64,000 bases of DNA from Roseburia sp. CAG:10041_57. GTDB lineage: Bacteria > Bacillota > Clostridia > Lachnospirales > Lachnospiraceae. The stretch covers positions 4,103 through 68,102 of the forward strand of contig MNTL01000058.1 in the NCBI GenBank assembly GCA_001916965.1, read 5' to 3'. The notes under the pieces were generated by a model. It searched no databases. It was given only the letters and a program-made list of their open reading frames with translations, and was not told the DNA's origin. Shown one piece after another: positions 1 to 7,511 of the stretch (position 1 is the stretch's first letter; the number at the start of each line of letters is the position of its first letter). The translations under genes and the position numbers were made by a program.

Positions 1-469
1 TTTGATAGAAAAGGTCAATAGAGATTGGAAGCATTTCCTGATCTTCGATACTGTGGAAAAGAGTGGTGCGAAGCTGAGACTGGGCAACCAGGAAATCGGC
101 TTTGTAAATTCCAACTTCACAGCCAAGATTGATGCCATATTGTCCTTTCCAGAGTTCTATAAGCCAGGTGCGTCCGCCGTAGTCAAAATAAATGGGCAGG
201 CAGTCAAAGACCATGCCAAACCGTGGCGCATAATAATCATAGAGTGCTGTATAGCCAAAGGCTCGCTGCGGGGCATCAATGGTAGTAGAGAAAATATCCT
301 GACAGGGAATGTAGGTGTAACCAAAGGGTTCAATCAGACTGGTGATTTGTTCCAGTTTCTCATCACAGGACATGGAACAGATTCTTTTGCATATTTTTTT
401 CTTACGGTGATGATGAAAGAGTGAGAGGAACAGGACGAGGAGAAGCAGAATGCCGACAAGAAAGTACAT
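1..469 (-). CDS. DUF4474 domain protein, membrane-anchored (3' end outside window)
   Basis: Reading the minus strand from an ATG at 467-469 gives an open frame of 156 codons that runs off the left edge, so the C-terminus is missing. Residues 2-18 form one hydrophobic segment (MYFLVGILLLLVLFLSLF), followed by a basic stretch HHHRKKK, as in an N-terminal membrane anchor with the rest in the cytoplasm. From about residue 35 the sequence has the pattern I associate with DUF4474: IEPFGYTYIPCQDIFSTTID, then FGYTALYDYYAP, FDCLPIYFDYGGRTW and LWKGQYGINLGCEVGIY. The function of the family is unknown. It is transcribed divergently from the sigma factor operon to its right, with about 125 bp between the starts. 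The opposite-strand frame is a shadow. Confidence 0.75.
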   Translation of the reverse strand, partial: MYFLVGILLLLVLFLSLFHHHRKKKICKRICSMSCDEKLEQITSLIEPFGYTYIPCQDIFSTTIDAPQRAFGYTALYDYYAPRFGMVFDCLPIYFDYGGRTWLIELWKGQYGINLGCEVGIYKADFLVAQSQLRTTLFHSIEDQEMLPISIDLFYQ

Positions 470-596
470 AGTATGGCTCCTTTTGCGCTTTTTCTATATT
501 TTATGAAAAAATTGAAAAAAGTTGAAGAAAAAGCAAAACGGCATTCGTTATAATAAATGTAAGGCGATATCGAATTACAGACAGGAGGTGGATAAA

Positions 597-1127
597 ATTA
601 GTGACGAAGAGCAGTTGTCATACTGGCTGGATACTTATCAGAATCTGATATTCAGTATCTGCTATAAAATGACAGGTAATTATTTTGATGCGGAGGATCT
701 GACGCAGGACACTTTTTTATCCGCTTACAGGAACATAGCCAGGTTTGATGGCAGAAATGAGAAGGCATGGCTGGCAAGAATCGCTACCAATAAGTGTCTG
801 GATTACAAGAGAAAAAGTGCAGCAGGGGAAATTCCGACAGAAGATGAATTCTTTGCGGCAAGACAGGATACTTCATCGGATGGCAGCAGTGAAGATGCCT
901 GCCTGCAGACGATGGTGATGGAGGAGCTGCAGCAATGCTGTGACAGCCTAAAGCCTCCATATGATGAGATAGCCAATCGCTTCTTCTATAAGGAACAGAG
1001 TGTGGCGCAGATCGCACAGGAACTTGACAGGAATGAGAAGACGGTGCAGACACAGGTGTATCGGGCAAGAGCAATGTTAAAGAAGCTGTATGGTAAAGTG
1101 CAGGGAAGGGAGATCAGGCATGGATAA
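597..1127 (+). CDS. ECF-type RNA polymerase sigma factor (sigma-70 family)
   Basis: This is a short two-domain sigma factor. Region 2 is seen in YQNLIFSICYKMTGNYFDAE followed by DLTQDTFLSAYRN and IATNKCLDYKR. Region 4 is a helix-turn-helix in SVAQIAQELDRNEKTVQTQV followed by YRARAMLKKLY. It would direct RNA polymerase to a small stress or envelope regulon. The start is uncertain. The longest frame begins with TTG at 522 but has no good ribosome binding site. A perfect AGGAGG at 583-588 lies 8 nt before an in-frame ATT at 597, which would give I/M-SDEEQLSYW. GTG 588 overlaps the AGGAGG itself. I chose ATT 597. The stop overlaps the start of the next gene, so the two are translationally coupled, as is usual for a sigma/anti-sigma pair. 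Confidence 0.85.
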   Translation: MSDEEQLSYWLDTYQNLIFSICYKMTGNYFDAEDLTQDTFLSAYRNIARFDGRNEKAWLARIATNKCLDYKRKSAAGEIPTEDEFFAARQDTSSDGSSEDACLQTMVMEELQQCCDSLKPPYDEIANRFFYKEQSVAQIAQELDRNEKTVQTQVYRARAMLKKLYGKVQGREIRHG

Positions 1128-1488
1128 ACATACACAGATGACAGATTATGAATTAGAGCTTCTGATCAATGAAGTCGAAGGTACACAAATGCTGGAAGCT
1201 CCCAAAAGATTAAAGGACGAAGTACTGATGAAGAGTCGCAGCATACAGACACAGACTGCCAGACAGGTGACTAAAGCATCTGTCAGAGTCGAGCTGTTCC
1301 TGTATGGACTAAAGACAGCGGTTGCGGTAGCAATTGCGATTCTGCTGTTTGGTGTCGTGAACCAGGGGACTGTGGAAGGAATGATTCCAAGTGCTGATGC
1401 AATGGAACGGATAGAAACGAACTGGGAAGAAAGCAATGTAGGCAGAGCCTTGCAATGGATAGGTCAGATTGGAAAGGAAGAGGAATAG
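1120..1488 (+). CDS. Probable membrane-anchored anti-sigma factor
   Basis: The 122-residue protein starts at ATG 1120, overlapping the sigma gene stop by 8 bp. Its N-terminal 60 residues are charged and predicted cytoplasmic (ELELLINEVEGTQMLEAPKR). A single hydrophobic segment at about residues 63-80 (GLKTAVAVAIAILLFGVV) is followed by a short extracytoplasmic tail. The position directly after an ECF sigma gene, the overlap and the one-segment topology are typical of anti-sigma factors that hold the sigma factor at the membrane until a signal arrives. There is no zinc-binding HxxxCxxC motif, so it is not a ZAS-type anti-sigma factor. The role is inferred from context; no domain is firmly recognised. 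Confidence 0.6.
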   Translation: MDKHTQMTDYELELLINEVEGTQMLEAPKRLKDEVLMKSRSIQTQTARQVTKASVRVELFLYGLKTAVAVAIAILLFGVVNQGTVEGMIPSADAMERIETNWEESNVGRALQWIGQIGKEEE

Positions 1489-1489
1489 A

Positions 1490-2038
1490 ATGATGCGGAT
1501 GCGTAAAGGAAATGGATTTTGGAGATTTTGTTTTTCACTGCTGCCGGGAGCTGGTGAGATGTATATGGGATTTATGAAGCAGGGAGCAATGCTGATGACT
1601 TTGTTCTTTGGCTGTGGGGCTTTAAGCGGCTGGCTGAACCTGGACATATTTGGCTATGTACTGCCTGTGATATGGTTCTATGGCTTTTTCCATGTACACA
1701 ATCTGGCAGGACTTCCGAATGAGGAATTCTACAGTGTGGAGGACACCTTCAATATAGGTGAGTGGAAGTTTTTTGATGTAATTGGACAGGAAAGATGCAG
1801 AAAGTATTTTGCATGGGCATTGATACTGATAGGCTGTGCGGGATTATGGAAGATCGTTACCAATTCCGTGAACAGGGTGTTATGTTACTTTGATATTTCC
1901 ACGCAGCTGTGGAAAAACGTGACCGGAGAAATTCCACAGGTTGTCTTCTCTGTCATTATTATTTATATCGGTGTGCAGATGATAAAGGGCAAGAAGCAGC
2001 AGCTGGAGGATAAGGAGCGTGAGGAACATGACGCATAG
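1490..2038 (+). CDS. Hypothetical multi-pass membrane protein of the sigma factor operon
   Basis: The start is probably ATG 1490 (MMRMRKGNGFW), one base after the anti-sigma stop, preceded by GGAAAGGAAGAGGAA. The 182-residue protein has about four or five hydrophobic segments: near residues 8-45 (beginning CFSLLPGAGEMYMGF), around 50-65, around 105-120 and near 150-168 (VVFSVIIIYIGVQMI). It ends in a charged tail (KGKKQQLEDKEREEHDA). The N-terminal portion faintly resembles a TM2-type helical pair, but I would not name a family. Its stop overlaps the next start by 11 bp, so the four genes at 597-2321 form one operon. It may be part of the envelope signal sensed by the sigma/anti-sigma pair; this is inference. 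Confidence 0.6.
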   Translation: MMRMRKGNGFWRFCFSLLPGAGEMYMGFMKQGAMLMTLFFGCGALSGWLNLDIFGYVLPVIWFYGFFHVHNLAGLPNEEFYSVEDTFNIGEWKFFDVIGQERCRKYFAWALILIGCAGLWKIVTNSVNRVLCYFDISTQLWKNVTGEIPQVVFSVIIIYIGVQMIKGKKQQLEDKEREEHDA

Positions 2039-2321
2039 AGTGGGAACCATTACGCTTGGAGTCACAATGATCTCTATCGGAGTAATCTATCTGTTACAGC
2101 TATTCTTCCATATATTGGACTATATGTGGATATGGAAGCTCTGGCCTGTGATTTTTATCATGCTTGGTGTGGAAATCCTGGTATCAAATGTCAGAAGTGG
2201 TGGACAATTTATCTATGATAAGGCAGGAATCGTACTGATCTTCGTGCTGAGTGGCTTCGCATTCTTCATGGCAGTTCTGGAAAAGGCAGTAGAAGCCGGC
2301 GGAAGAATATGGATTGGATAA
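2028..2321 (+). CDS. Small LiaI/LiaF-like (DUF5668-type) membrane protein
   Basis: The start is ATG 2028 (MTHRVGTITLG), inside the end of the preceding gene. The 97-residue protein has three hydrophobic segments. The first two have the pattern of the LiaF-type transmembrane region: GTITLGVTMISIGVIYLLQL, then IWKLWPVIFIMLGVEIL. In that pattern a glycine-rich helix is followed by a W-P-containing helix and a leucine-glycine turn. The third segment is IVLIFVLSGFAFFMAVL. LiaF-like proteins often accompany envelope-stress systems, which suits the sigma factor operon. The C-terminal cytoplasmic domain of true LiaF is absent. No convincing terminator follows; only a weak TCACTT/AAGTGA inverted repeat is seen at about 2345-2370. 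Confidence 0.55.
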   Translation: MTHRVGTITLGVTMISIGVIYLLQLFFHILDYMWIWKLWPVIFIMLGVEILVSNVRSGGQFIYDKAGIVLIFVLSGFAFFMAVLEKAVEAGGRIWIG

Positions 2322-2407
2322 AAGGCACTATACTCTACTTAATCTCACTTTAGAACATACTTTAAGTGAAAAATAATAGTATCTATAATTGATTTTTACA
2401 ATAAAAA

Positions 2408-2530
2408 ATGACAGGAACGAGGTATGCAGTGTATCCGACTTTGATCACAACGTATGGGCTGGTAGAAAATTCATATGCAGCCAATATTCAGTCGGTTGTT
2501 TTGCTGGATGATCTGTTTGCACCGGGCTGA
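2408..2530 (+). pseudogene. Remnant: C-terminal end of an AAA-family ATPase
   Basis: Within the 455-bp gap before the sugar transporter, an ATG-initiated 40-codon frame encodes YAVYPTLITTYGLVENSYA and then IQSVVLLDDLFAPG. This resembles the extreme C-terminus of the archaeal-type AAA ATPases (DUF234 group) common in Lachnospiraceae, where a VYPTxxTTYGL stretch precedes a final DDLF. No Walker A, Walker B or upstream domain is present. I read it as the tail of a deleted gene. The rest of the gap is AT-rich with no other coding potential, apart from a TATAAT at 2727-2732 that may be the -10 of the sugar transporter promoter. Confidence 0.45.
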
Positions 2531-2776
2531 AACAGACTTTATGGCATTCTGGCGGAACGGAAATAGCAAAATGTATAGGATATAGATATGCAAAGTCAAA
2601 AAAATAATCATAATGTCAAAAATATTTATAATAAAAGCAATCAAAACATATAAATAAATAATAAGTTGCACAAAAAATTAATAGTTTATATAAAAATTTT
2701 CTATGTAATCTTTCTGCTTTGGATAATATAATGAGGTTACTCAATAACAAGTACACTTCAAAGGAGGAAGTTATTT

Positions 2777-4108
2777 ATGAAAAGAACAAAGATTATGTCA
2801 TTACTCTTAGCCACAGCAATGTCCGCTTCACTTATTGCATGTGGTTCTGCATCAGGCAGCAACAGTAGCAGCAGCGATAATACGAACAGCAGTAGCAGCA
2901 CTGAGAGCAGCAGTACTGAGAGTGTCAGCAAAGATAGTGGCAGCGTGGGCAACAGTGAGAAGCCTCTCGTATGGTTCAACCGCCAGCCGTCTAACAGCTC
3001 AACAGGAGAGCTTGATATGGCAGCCTTGAATTTCAATAAGGATACATATTATGTAGGATTCGATGCAAACCAGGGTGCTGAACTCCAAGGCCAGATGGTG
3101 CTTGATTATATCAAGACTAATGCAGCAACAATCGACCGCAATGGTGATGGTGTAATCGGTTATATACTGGCAATCGGTGATATCGGACACAATGATTCCA
3201 TCGCTCGTACAAGAGGCGTCCGCTCTGCACTTGGAACCGGTGTAGATGCATCGGGAGCAATTGACGCTTCACCGGCAGGAACCAATACAGACGGTTCTGC
3301 TTCAGTAGTTAAGGACGCAACGATTGATATAGATGGAACAACATATACAATCCGTGAGCTTGCTTCCCAGGAAATGAAGAACTCAGCAGGTGCTACATGG
3401 GATGCAGCTACCGCAGGTAATGCAATCGGTACATGGTCAGCATCTTTCGGAGAACAGATAGATGTTGTTGTATCTAACAACGATGGTATGGGAATGTCCA
3501 TGTTCAATGCCTGGGCAAAGGATAATAAAGTACCTACATTTGGATATGATGCAAACAGCGATGCAGTTGCAGCAATTGCAGAGGGATATGGCGGAACTAT
3601 TTCCCAGCATGCAGACGTACAGGCTTATCTGACATTGAGAGTTCTCAGAAATGCCCTGGATGGTGTGGATGTTGATACCGGTATCGGTACAGCAGATGCA
3701 GCAGGCAACAAGCTGGAAGAAGGCGTTGATTACAGATATAATGCAGATGAGAGATCCTATTATGCATTAAATATTGCAGTAACAGCTGATAACTATCAGG
3801 ATTTTACAGATTCAACCAAAGTATATGACAAGGTTTCCAAGCAGTTAGACGCGTCCACAAGCCCTGCTAAAAAGGTATGGTTAAATATTTATAATGCTTC
3901 TGATAACTTCTTAAGCTCAACATACCAGCCACTGCTTCAGAATTACGATGATCTTTTGAACCTGAATGTTGATTACATCGGTGGTGATGGACAGACAGAA
4001 TCCAACATTACAAACCGTCTTGGTAATCCGGGAGAATATGATGCATTCGCAATCAATATGGTTAAGACAGATAATGCGACATCTTATACATCTATTCTTC
4101 AGCAGTAA
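2777..4108 (+). CDS. Galactose/glucose-binding lipoprotein, circularly permuted MglB fold
   Basis: The 443-residue lipoprotein has a lipobox LIAC (Cys22) and a Ser/Asn-rich linker to about residue 55. Its sugar-binding fold has MglB motifs in rotated order. WFNRQPS at 66-72 (MglB: FFNKEPS) comes first. It is followed by a calcium-loop DRNGDGVIGY at 120, GHNDSIARTR at 137-146, Trp208, SNND at 233-236, GYD at 256-258 and GTISQ at 273-277. Only at the end comes the segment that opens ordinary MglB: VWLNIYNASDNFLS at 367-380 and FAINMVKTDNATS at 424-436. Sugar contacts known for MglB (Asp/Asn/Phe of DNF, Asn, His, Asp, Arg, Trp, Asn, Asp) are nearly all kept; the last Asn is Gln277. It would capture hexose for the MglA/MglC pair encoded next. 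The ribosome binding site is AAGGAGG at 2760-2766. Confidence 0.9.
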   Translation: MKRTKIMSLLLATAMSASLIACGSASGSNSSSSDNTNSSSSTESSSTESVSKDSGSVGNSEKPLVWFNRQPSNSSTGELDMAALNFNKDTYYVGFDANQGAELQGQMVLDYIKTNAATIDRNGDGVIGYILAIGDIGHNDSIARTRGVRSALGTGVDASGAIDASPAGTNTDGSASVVKDATIDIDGTTYTIRELASQEMKNSAGATWDAATAGNAIGTWSASFGEQIDVVVSNNDGMGMSMFNAWAKDNKVPTFGYDANSDAVAAIAEGYGGTISQHADVQAYLTLRVLRNALDGVDVDTGIGTADAAGNKLEEGVDYRYNADERSYYALNIAVTADNYQDFTDSTKVYDKVSKQLDASTSPAKKVWLNIYNASDNFLSSTYQPLLQNYDDLLNLNVDYIGGDGQTESNITNRLGNPGEYDAFAINMVKTDNATSYTSILQQ

Positions 4109-4140
4109 GATGATACAGGTTTCTTGTTAGCAAAGTTCTG

Positions 4141-4170
4141 AGGGTGTCAGGACCTCCTGACACCCTTTTT
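4141..4170 (+). terminator. Hairpin with T run between the binding protein and ATPase genes
   Basis: AGGGTGTCAGG at 4141-4151 and CCTGACACCCT at 4156-4166 form a perfect 11-bp stem with loop ACCT, followed by five T. It lies 32 bp after the binding protein stop and just before the ATPase ribosome binding site. An intra-operon attenuator like this would give more binding protein than ATPase and permease, a common arrangement in sugar ABC operons. Confidence 0.85.
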
Positions 4171-4186
4171 CTAAAAGGAGTAGAAT

Positions 4187-5695
4187 ATGGCAGAAGATAA
4201 GAAGGATATCATCTTATCGATCCGCGGCATGAGTAAATCATTCGGAAGAAACAAGGTTTTGAAGCATATTGACCTGGATGTGAAGAAAGGCTCAATAATG
4301 GGTCTGATGGGTGAAAATGGTGCCGGCAAATCGACAATGATGAAATGTCTTTTTGGTACATATCAAAAAGACGAGGGCACAATAATTCTGGATGGCAAAG
4401 AGATTAATTTTACAGGGCCAAAGGACGCTTTGGAAAACGGTGTAGCAATGGTTCATCAGGAGCTGAACCAGTGTCTGGAAAGAAATGTGATCGATAATCT
4501 GTTCCTTGGCCGTTACCCTAAGAATTCTGTCGGAATAATTGATGAGAGCAGAATGAAAAAAGAAGCTTCGGAGTTATTCCGAAAGCTTGGTATTACAGTG
4601 AATCTTTCACAACCAATGAAAAAAATGTCTGTATCAAACAGACAGATGTGTGAAATTGCAAAGGCAATTTCCTATAATTCCAAGGTGATTGTTCTGGACG
4701 AGCCGACCTCTTCTTTAACAGCACCGGAAGTTGAAAAACTGTTTAAAATGATGAGACAGCTTCGGGAGCAGGGAATCTCACTAATCTATATTTCCCATAA
4801 GATGGATGAGGTTTTTGAAATCTGTGACCAGATTTCCGTTCTTCGTGACGGTGCACTTGTAATGACGAAAAACTGTAAGGATACAGATATGAATGAACTG
4901 ATATCTGCTATGGTTGGCAGATCTCTGGATAATCGTTTCCCACCTGTAGACAATACACCGGGGGATGTAGTCCTGAAAGTGGAACACTTATCGACTAAGT
5001 ATGCACCGAAGCTTCAGGATATATCTTTTGACGTAAGAAAAGGTGAGATTTTTGGACTGTATGGTCTGGTAGGTGCCGGACGTACTGAACTTCTTGAGAC
5101 TATATTTGGCATCCGCACAAGAGCGGCAGGACGCGTTTACTATAATGATAAACTAATGAACTTTACTTCATCCAAAGATGCCATGGATCATGGATTTGCG
5201 CTGATCACAGAGGAACGTAAGGCAGACGGATTGTTTATAAAAGCGGATATCACTTTTAATACTACGATTGCCAATATGAACCAATACAAATCGGGAATTG
5301 CTTTATCCCATGACGAAATGGTCAGGGCAACAGCAGATGAGATCCGTGTCATGCATACGAAATGTATGGGACCGGATGATATGATCGCCAATCTTTCAGG
5401 TGGCAACCAGCAGAAGGTAATCTTTGGAAGATGGCTGGAACGTTCCCCCAATGTATTTATGATGGATGATCCTACAAGAGGAATCGATGTTGGTGCTAAA
5501 TATGAGATTTATGAATTGATCATCAATATGGCGAAGCAGGGAAAGACTATTATTGTTGTTTCTTCTGAAATGCCGGAGATACTTGGAATTACCAACAGAA
5601 TCGGTGTAATGTCTAATGGACATCTGGCAGGAATAGTAAATACCAGAGAGACTAATCAGGAAGAACTGCTTAGACTTAGTGCTAAGTATTTGTAA
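4187..5695 (+). CDS. mglA: Galactose/methylgalactoside ABC transporter ATPase MglA
   Basis: The 502-residue protein has two tandem nucleotide-binding domains, as in all MglA/RbsA-type sugar ATPases. The first has Walker A GENGAGKST at 42-50, Walker B IVLDEPTSSL, and a weaker signature region MSVSNRQMCEIAKA. The second has a Walker-A-like GLVGAGRTE near residue 293 and signature LSGGNQQKV near 402, followed by MDDPTRGIDVGAK. It powers hexose import with the permease at 5716 and the binding protein at 2777. The start ATG 4187 follows AAAAGGAG with 6-nt spacing. The gap to the permease gene is 20 bp. Length and motifs are normal for the family. Confidence 0.93.
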   Translation: MAEDKKDIILSIRGMSKSFGRNKVLKHIDLDVKKGSIMGLMGENGAGKSTMMKCLFGTYQKDEGTIILDGKEINFTGPKDALENGVAMVHQELNQCLERNVIDNLFLGRYPKNSVGIIDESRMKKEASELFRKLGITVNLSQPMKKMSVSNRQMCEIAKAISYNSKVIVLDEPTSSLTAPEVEKLFKMMRQLREQGISLIYISHKMDEVFEICDQISVLRDGALVMTKNCKDTDMNELISAMVGRSLDNRFPPVDNTPGDVVLKVEHLSTKYAPKLQDISFDVRKGEIFGLYGLVGAGRTELLETIFGIRTRAAGRVYYNDKLMNFTSSKDAMDHGFALITEERKADGLFIKADITFNTTIANMNQYKSGIALSHDEMVRATADEIRVMHTKCMGPDDMIANLSGGNQQKVIFGRWLERSPNVFMMDDPTRGIDVGAKYEIYELIINMAKQGKTIIVVSSEMPEILGITNRIGVMSNGHLAGIVNTRETNQEELLRLSAKYL

Positions 5696-5715
5696 CAGAG
5701 AGGAGTACAGGAGTT

Positions 5716-7368
5716 ATGGCAAATGATATGAAATATCTTTCGGCAGAAGAGGAAGCAAAGCTTCTGAAGCCAATCGATGAATATATTGGTAAAATACAAA
5801 AACAGATAGATGCGCTCCGCAAAGACGGTTCCGATAAGGTACAGGAATTAAAGACACACATCTCTTTGGTCAGGGAAAACAAAAATTATACAAAAGAAGA
5901 ACAGGCTGAGATAATCAGAAAAGATAAGGAACAGATGGTAAAAGCAAAAGAAACGGAAGCTGCCAATAAGGATAAAGTGTCCAAGCTGATCGCAGAAGCA
6001 GAAGATTATCTGAAAGCCCACTTCAAAAAGGATTATTATGACAAGGTGGCTGCAAGCTGTGCAGCGCAGAAGGAACAGGAAAATGCAGAATACAGAAAGG
6101 TACGTGAGGAGCTTAAAAAAGAGCATGAGAGCAGCCTTGCAAAGCTGAGCGACAAACAGGAAATCAAGGACGAGAAATATGTATACAAAAACCGCCTGTA
6201 TGATGCACAGATGCTGCATGAATCAAAGCTGCAGGAAATTAAAGACAGAAAGCATGAAGCTTTTACACATAAATACCATCTGATCGATCTGCTGCGTACA
6301 TCCAAGTTTACGTTTACCCAGAAGAAGATACAGAGCTTTGAAAACTATAAATATACCTTCAATACCTCACAGTTTCTGTATAAGAACGGACTTTATATTG
6401 TCATTGTCATGATATTTATAGCTCTTTGTATCATTACCCCGATTGTAAAAAATACACAGCTTCTGACAGTGGCGAATATCTTGAATATCCTTCAGCAGGC
6501 ATCACCCCGTGTATTCCTTGCACTTGGTGTAGCAGGACTGATTCTGTTGACCGGTACTGACCTGTCAGTAGGAAGAATGGTTGGTCTTGGTATGGTAACA
6601 GCGACTATCATTATGCATAATGGTATAAACACAGGTGGAGTATTCGGACATATCTTTGATTTCACCGGTATTCCGGCACCTGCCCGTGCAATCCTTGCAT
6701 TGTTTGTGTGTGTATTGCTGACAACAACCTTCGCATCCATCGCCGGTTTCTTTATGGCGAGATTCAAGATGCATCCGTTCATCTCTACAATGGCGAACAT
6801 GCTGATTATTTTTGGACTTGTAACTTATGCTACAAAAGGTGTATCATTCGGAGCGATTGATTCCTCCATTCCTGCAATGTTCATTCCAAGAATAGGTAAA
6901 TTCCCGACCATTATCCTTTGGGCAGTAGTTGCTGTCATAGTAGTATGGTTTATCTGGAATAAGACAACATTTGGTAAAAATCTGTATGCAGTCGGAGGTA
7001 ATCCGGAAGCAGCAGCAGTATCCGGTATTTCTGTATTTGCAGTAACTATGGGAGCATTTGTCCTTGCAGGTATTCTGTATGGATTTGGTTCATGGTTGGA
7101 ATGTAACCGTATGATTGGTTCAGGTAGTGCCGCTTATGGACAAGGATGGGATATGGATGCCATTGCAGCCTGTGTAGTTGGTGGTGTATCTTTTACCGGT
7201 GGTATTGGTAAGATATCAGGAGTAGTGACTGGTGTTATGATTTTTACAGCTCTCACATATTCACTTACAATCCTTGGTATTGATACGAACCTTCAGTTCA
7301 TATTCGAAGGTATTATCATTCTTGCGGCGGTTACACTTGACTGCCTTAAGTATGTAAAGAAGAAATAA
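5716..7368 (+). CDS. mglC: Galactose ABC transporter permease MglC with a long cytoplasmic N-terminal extension
   Basis: The C-terminal part (about residues 225-550) is a normal MglC/RbsC-type permease with multiple membrane helices. It contains the family segments GLILLTGTDLSVGRMVGLGM, GNPEAAAVSGI and VVGGVSFTGGIG. Before it lie about 220 extra residues without hydrophobic stretches, rich in Lys, Glu, Ala and Gln (for example KEEQAEIIRKDKEQM and EYRKVREELKKEHES), predicted to form long coiled coil. E. coli MglC is about 336 residues, so this protein is about 60 percent longer. The frame is continuous and the ribosome binding site (GAGAGGAGTACAGGAG) sits at the beginning of the extension, so it is translated. 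Its role is unknown; it would lie in the cytoplasm next to the ATPase. Confidence 0.92.
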   Translation: MANDMKYLSAEEEAKLLKPIDEYIGKIQKQIDALRKDGSDKVQELKTHISLVRENKNYTKEEQAEIIRKDKEQMVKAKETEAANKDKVSKLIAEAEDYLKAHFKKDYYDKVAASCAAQKEQENAEYRKVREELKKEHESSLAKLSDKQEIKDEKYVYKNRLYDAQMLHESKLQEIKDRKHEAFTHKYHLIDLLRTSKFTFTQKKIQSFENYKYTFNTSQFLYKNGLYIVIVMIFIALCIITPIVKNTQLLTVANILNILQQASPRVFLALGVAGLILLTGTDLSVGRMVGLGMVTATIIMHNGINTGGVFGHIFDFTGIPAPARAILALFVCVLLTTTFASIAGFFMARFKMHPFISTMANMLIIFGLVTYATKGVSFGAIDSSIPAMFIPRIGKFPTIILWAVVAVIVVWFIWNKTTFGKNLYAVGGNPEAAAVSGISVFAVTMGAFVLAGILYGFGSWLECNRMIGSGSAAYGQGWDMDAIAACVVGGVSFTGGIGKISGVVTGVMIFTALTYSLTILGIDTNLQFIFEGIIILAAVTLDCLKYVKKK

Positions 7369-7425
7369 TACGGTTATCAACTGTCGGATTGACAAAAAGT
7401 TGCAGTATAGTTACAATATTCTATA

Positions 7426-7470
7426 AAAAATGGCGCGAATCTATTGTTTGGTGAATTCGTGCCATTTTTA
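7426..7470 (+). terminator. Terminator of the mgl operon
   Basis: AATGGCGCGAAT at 7429-7440 pairs with ATTCGTGCCATT at 7455-7466 (one G-T pair), flanked by A and T runs. It separates the transporter operon from the two-component operon. Confidence 0.8.
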
Positions 7471-7511
7471 TCAATAAAGACAGATTTTCTGATAAATGTG
7501 GAGGAACGCAG

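Noticed and set aside
2..424. Plus-strand 140-codon frame at the left edge
   Set aside because: It lies opposite the DUF4474 gene, which has recognisable family motifs and a membrane anchor on the minus strand.
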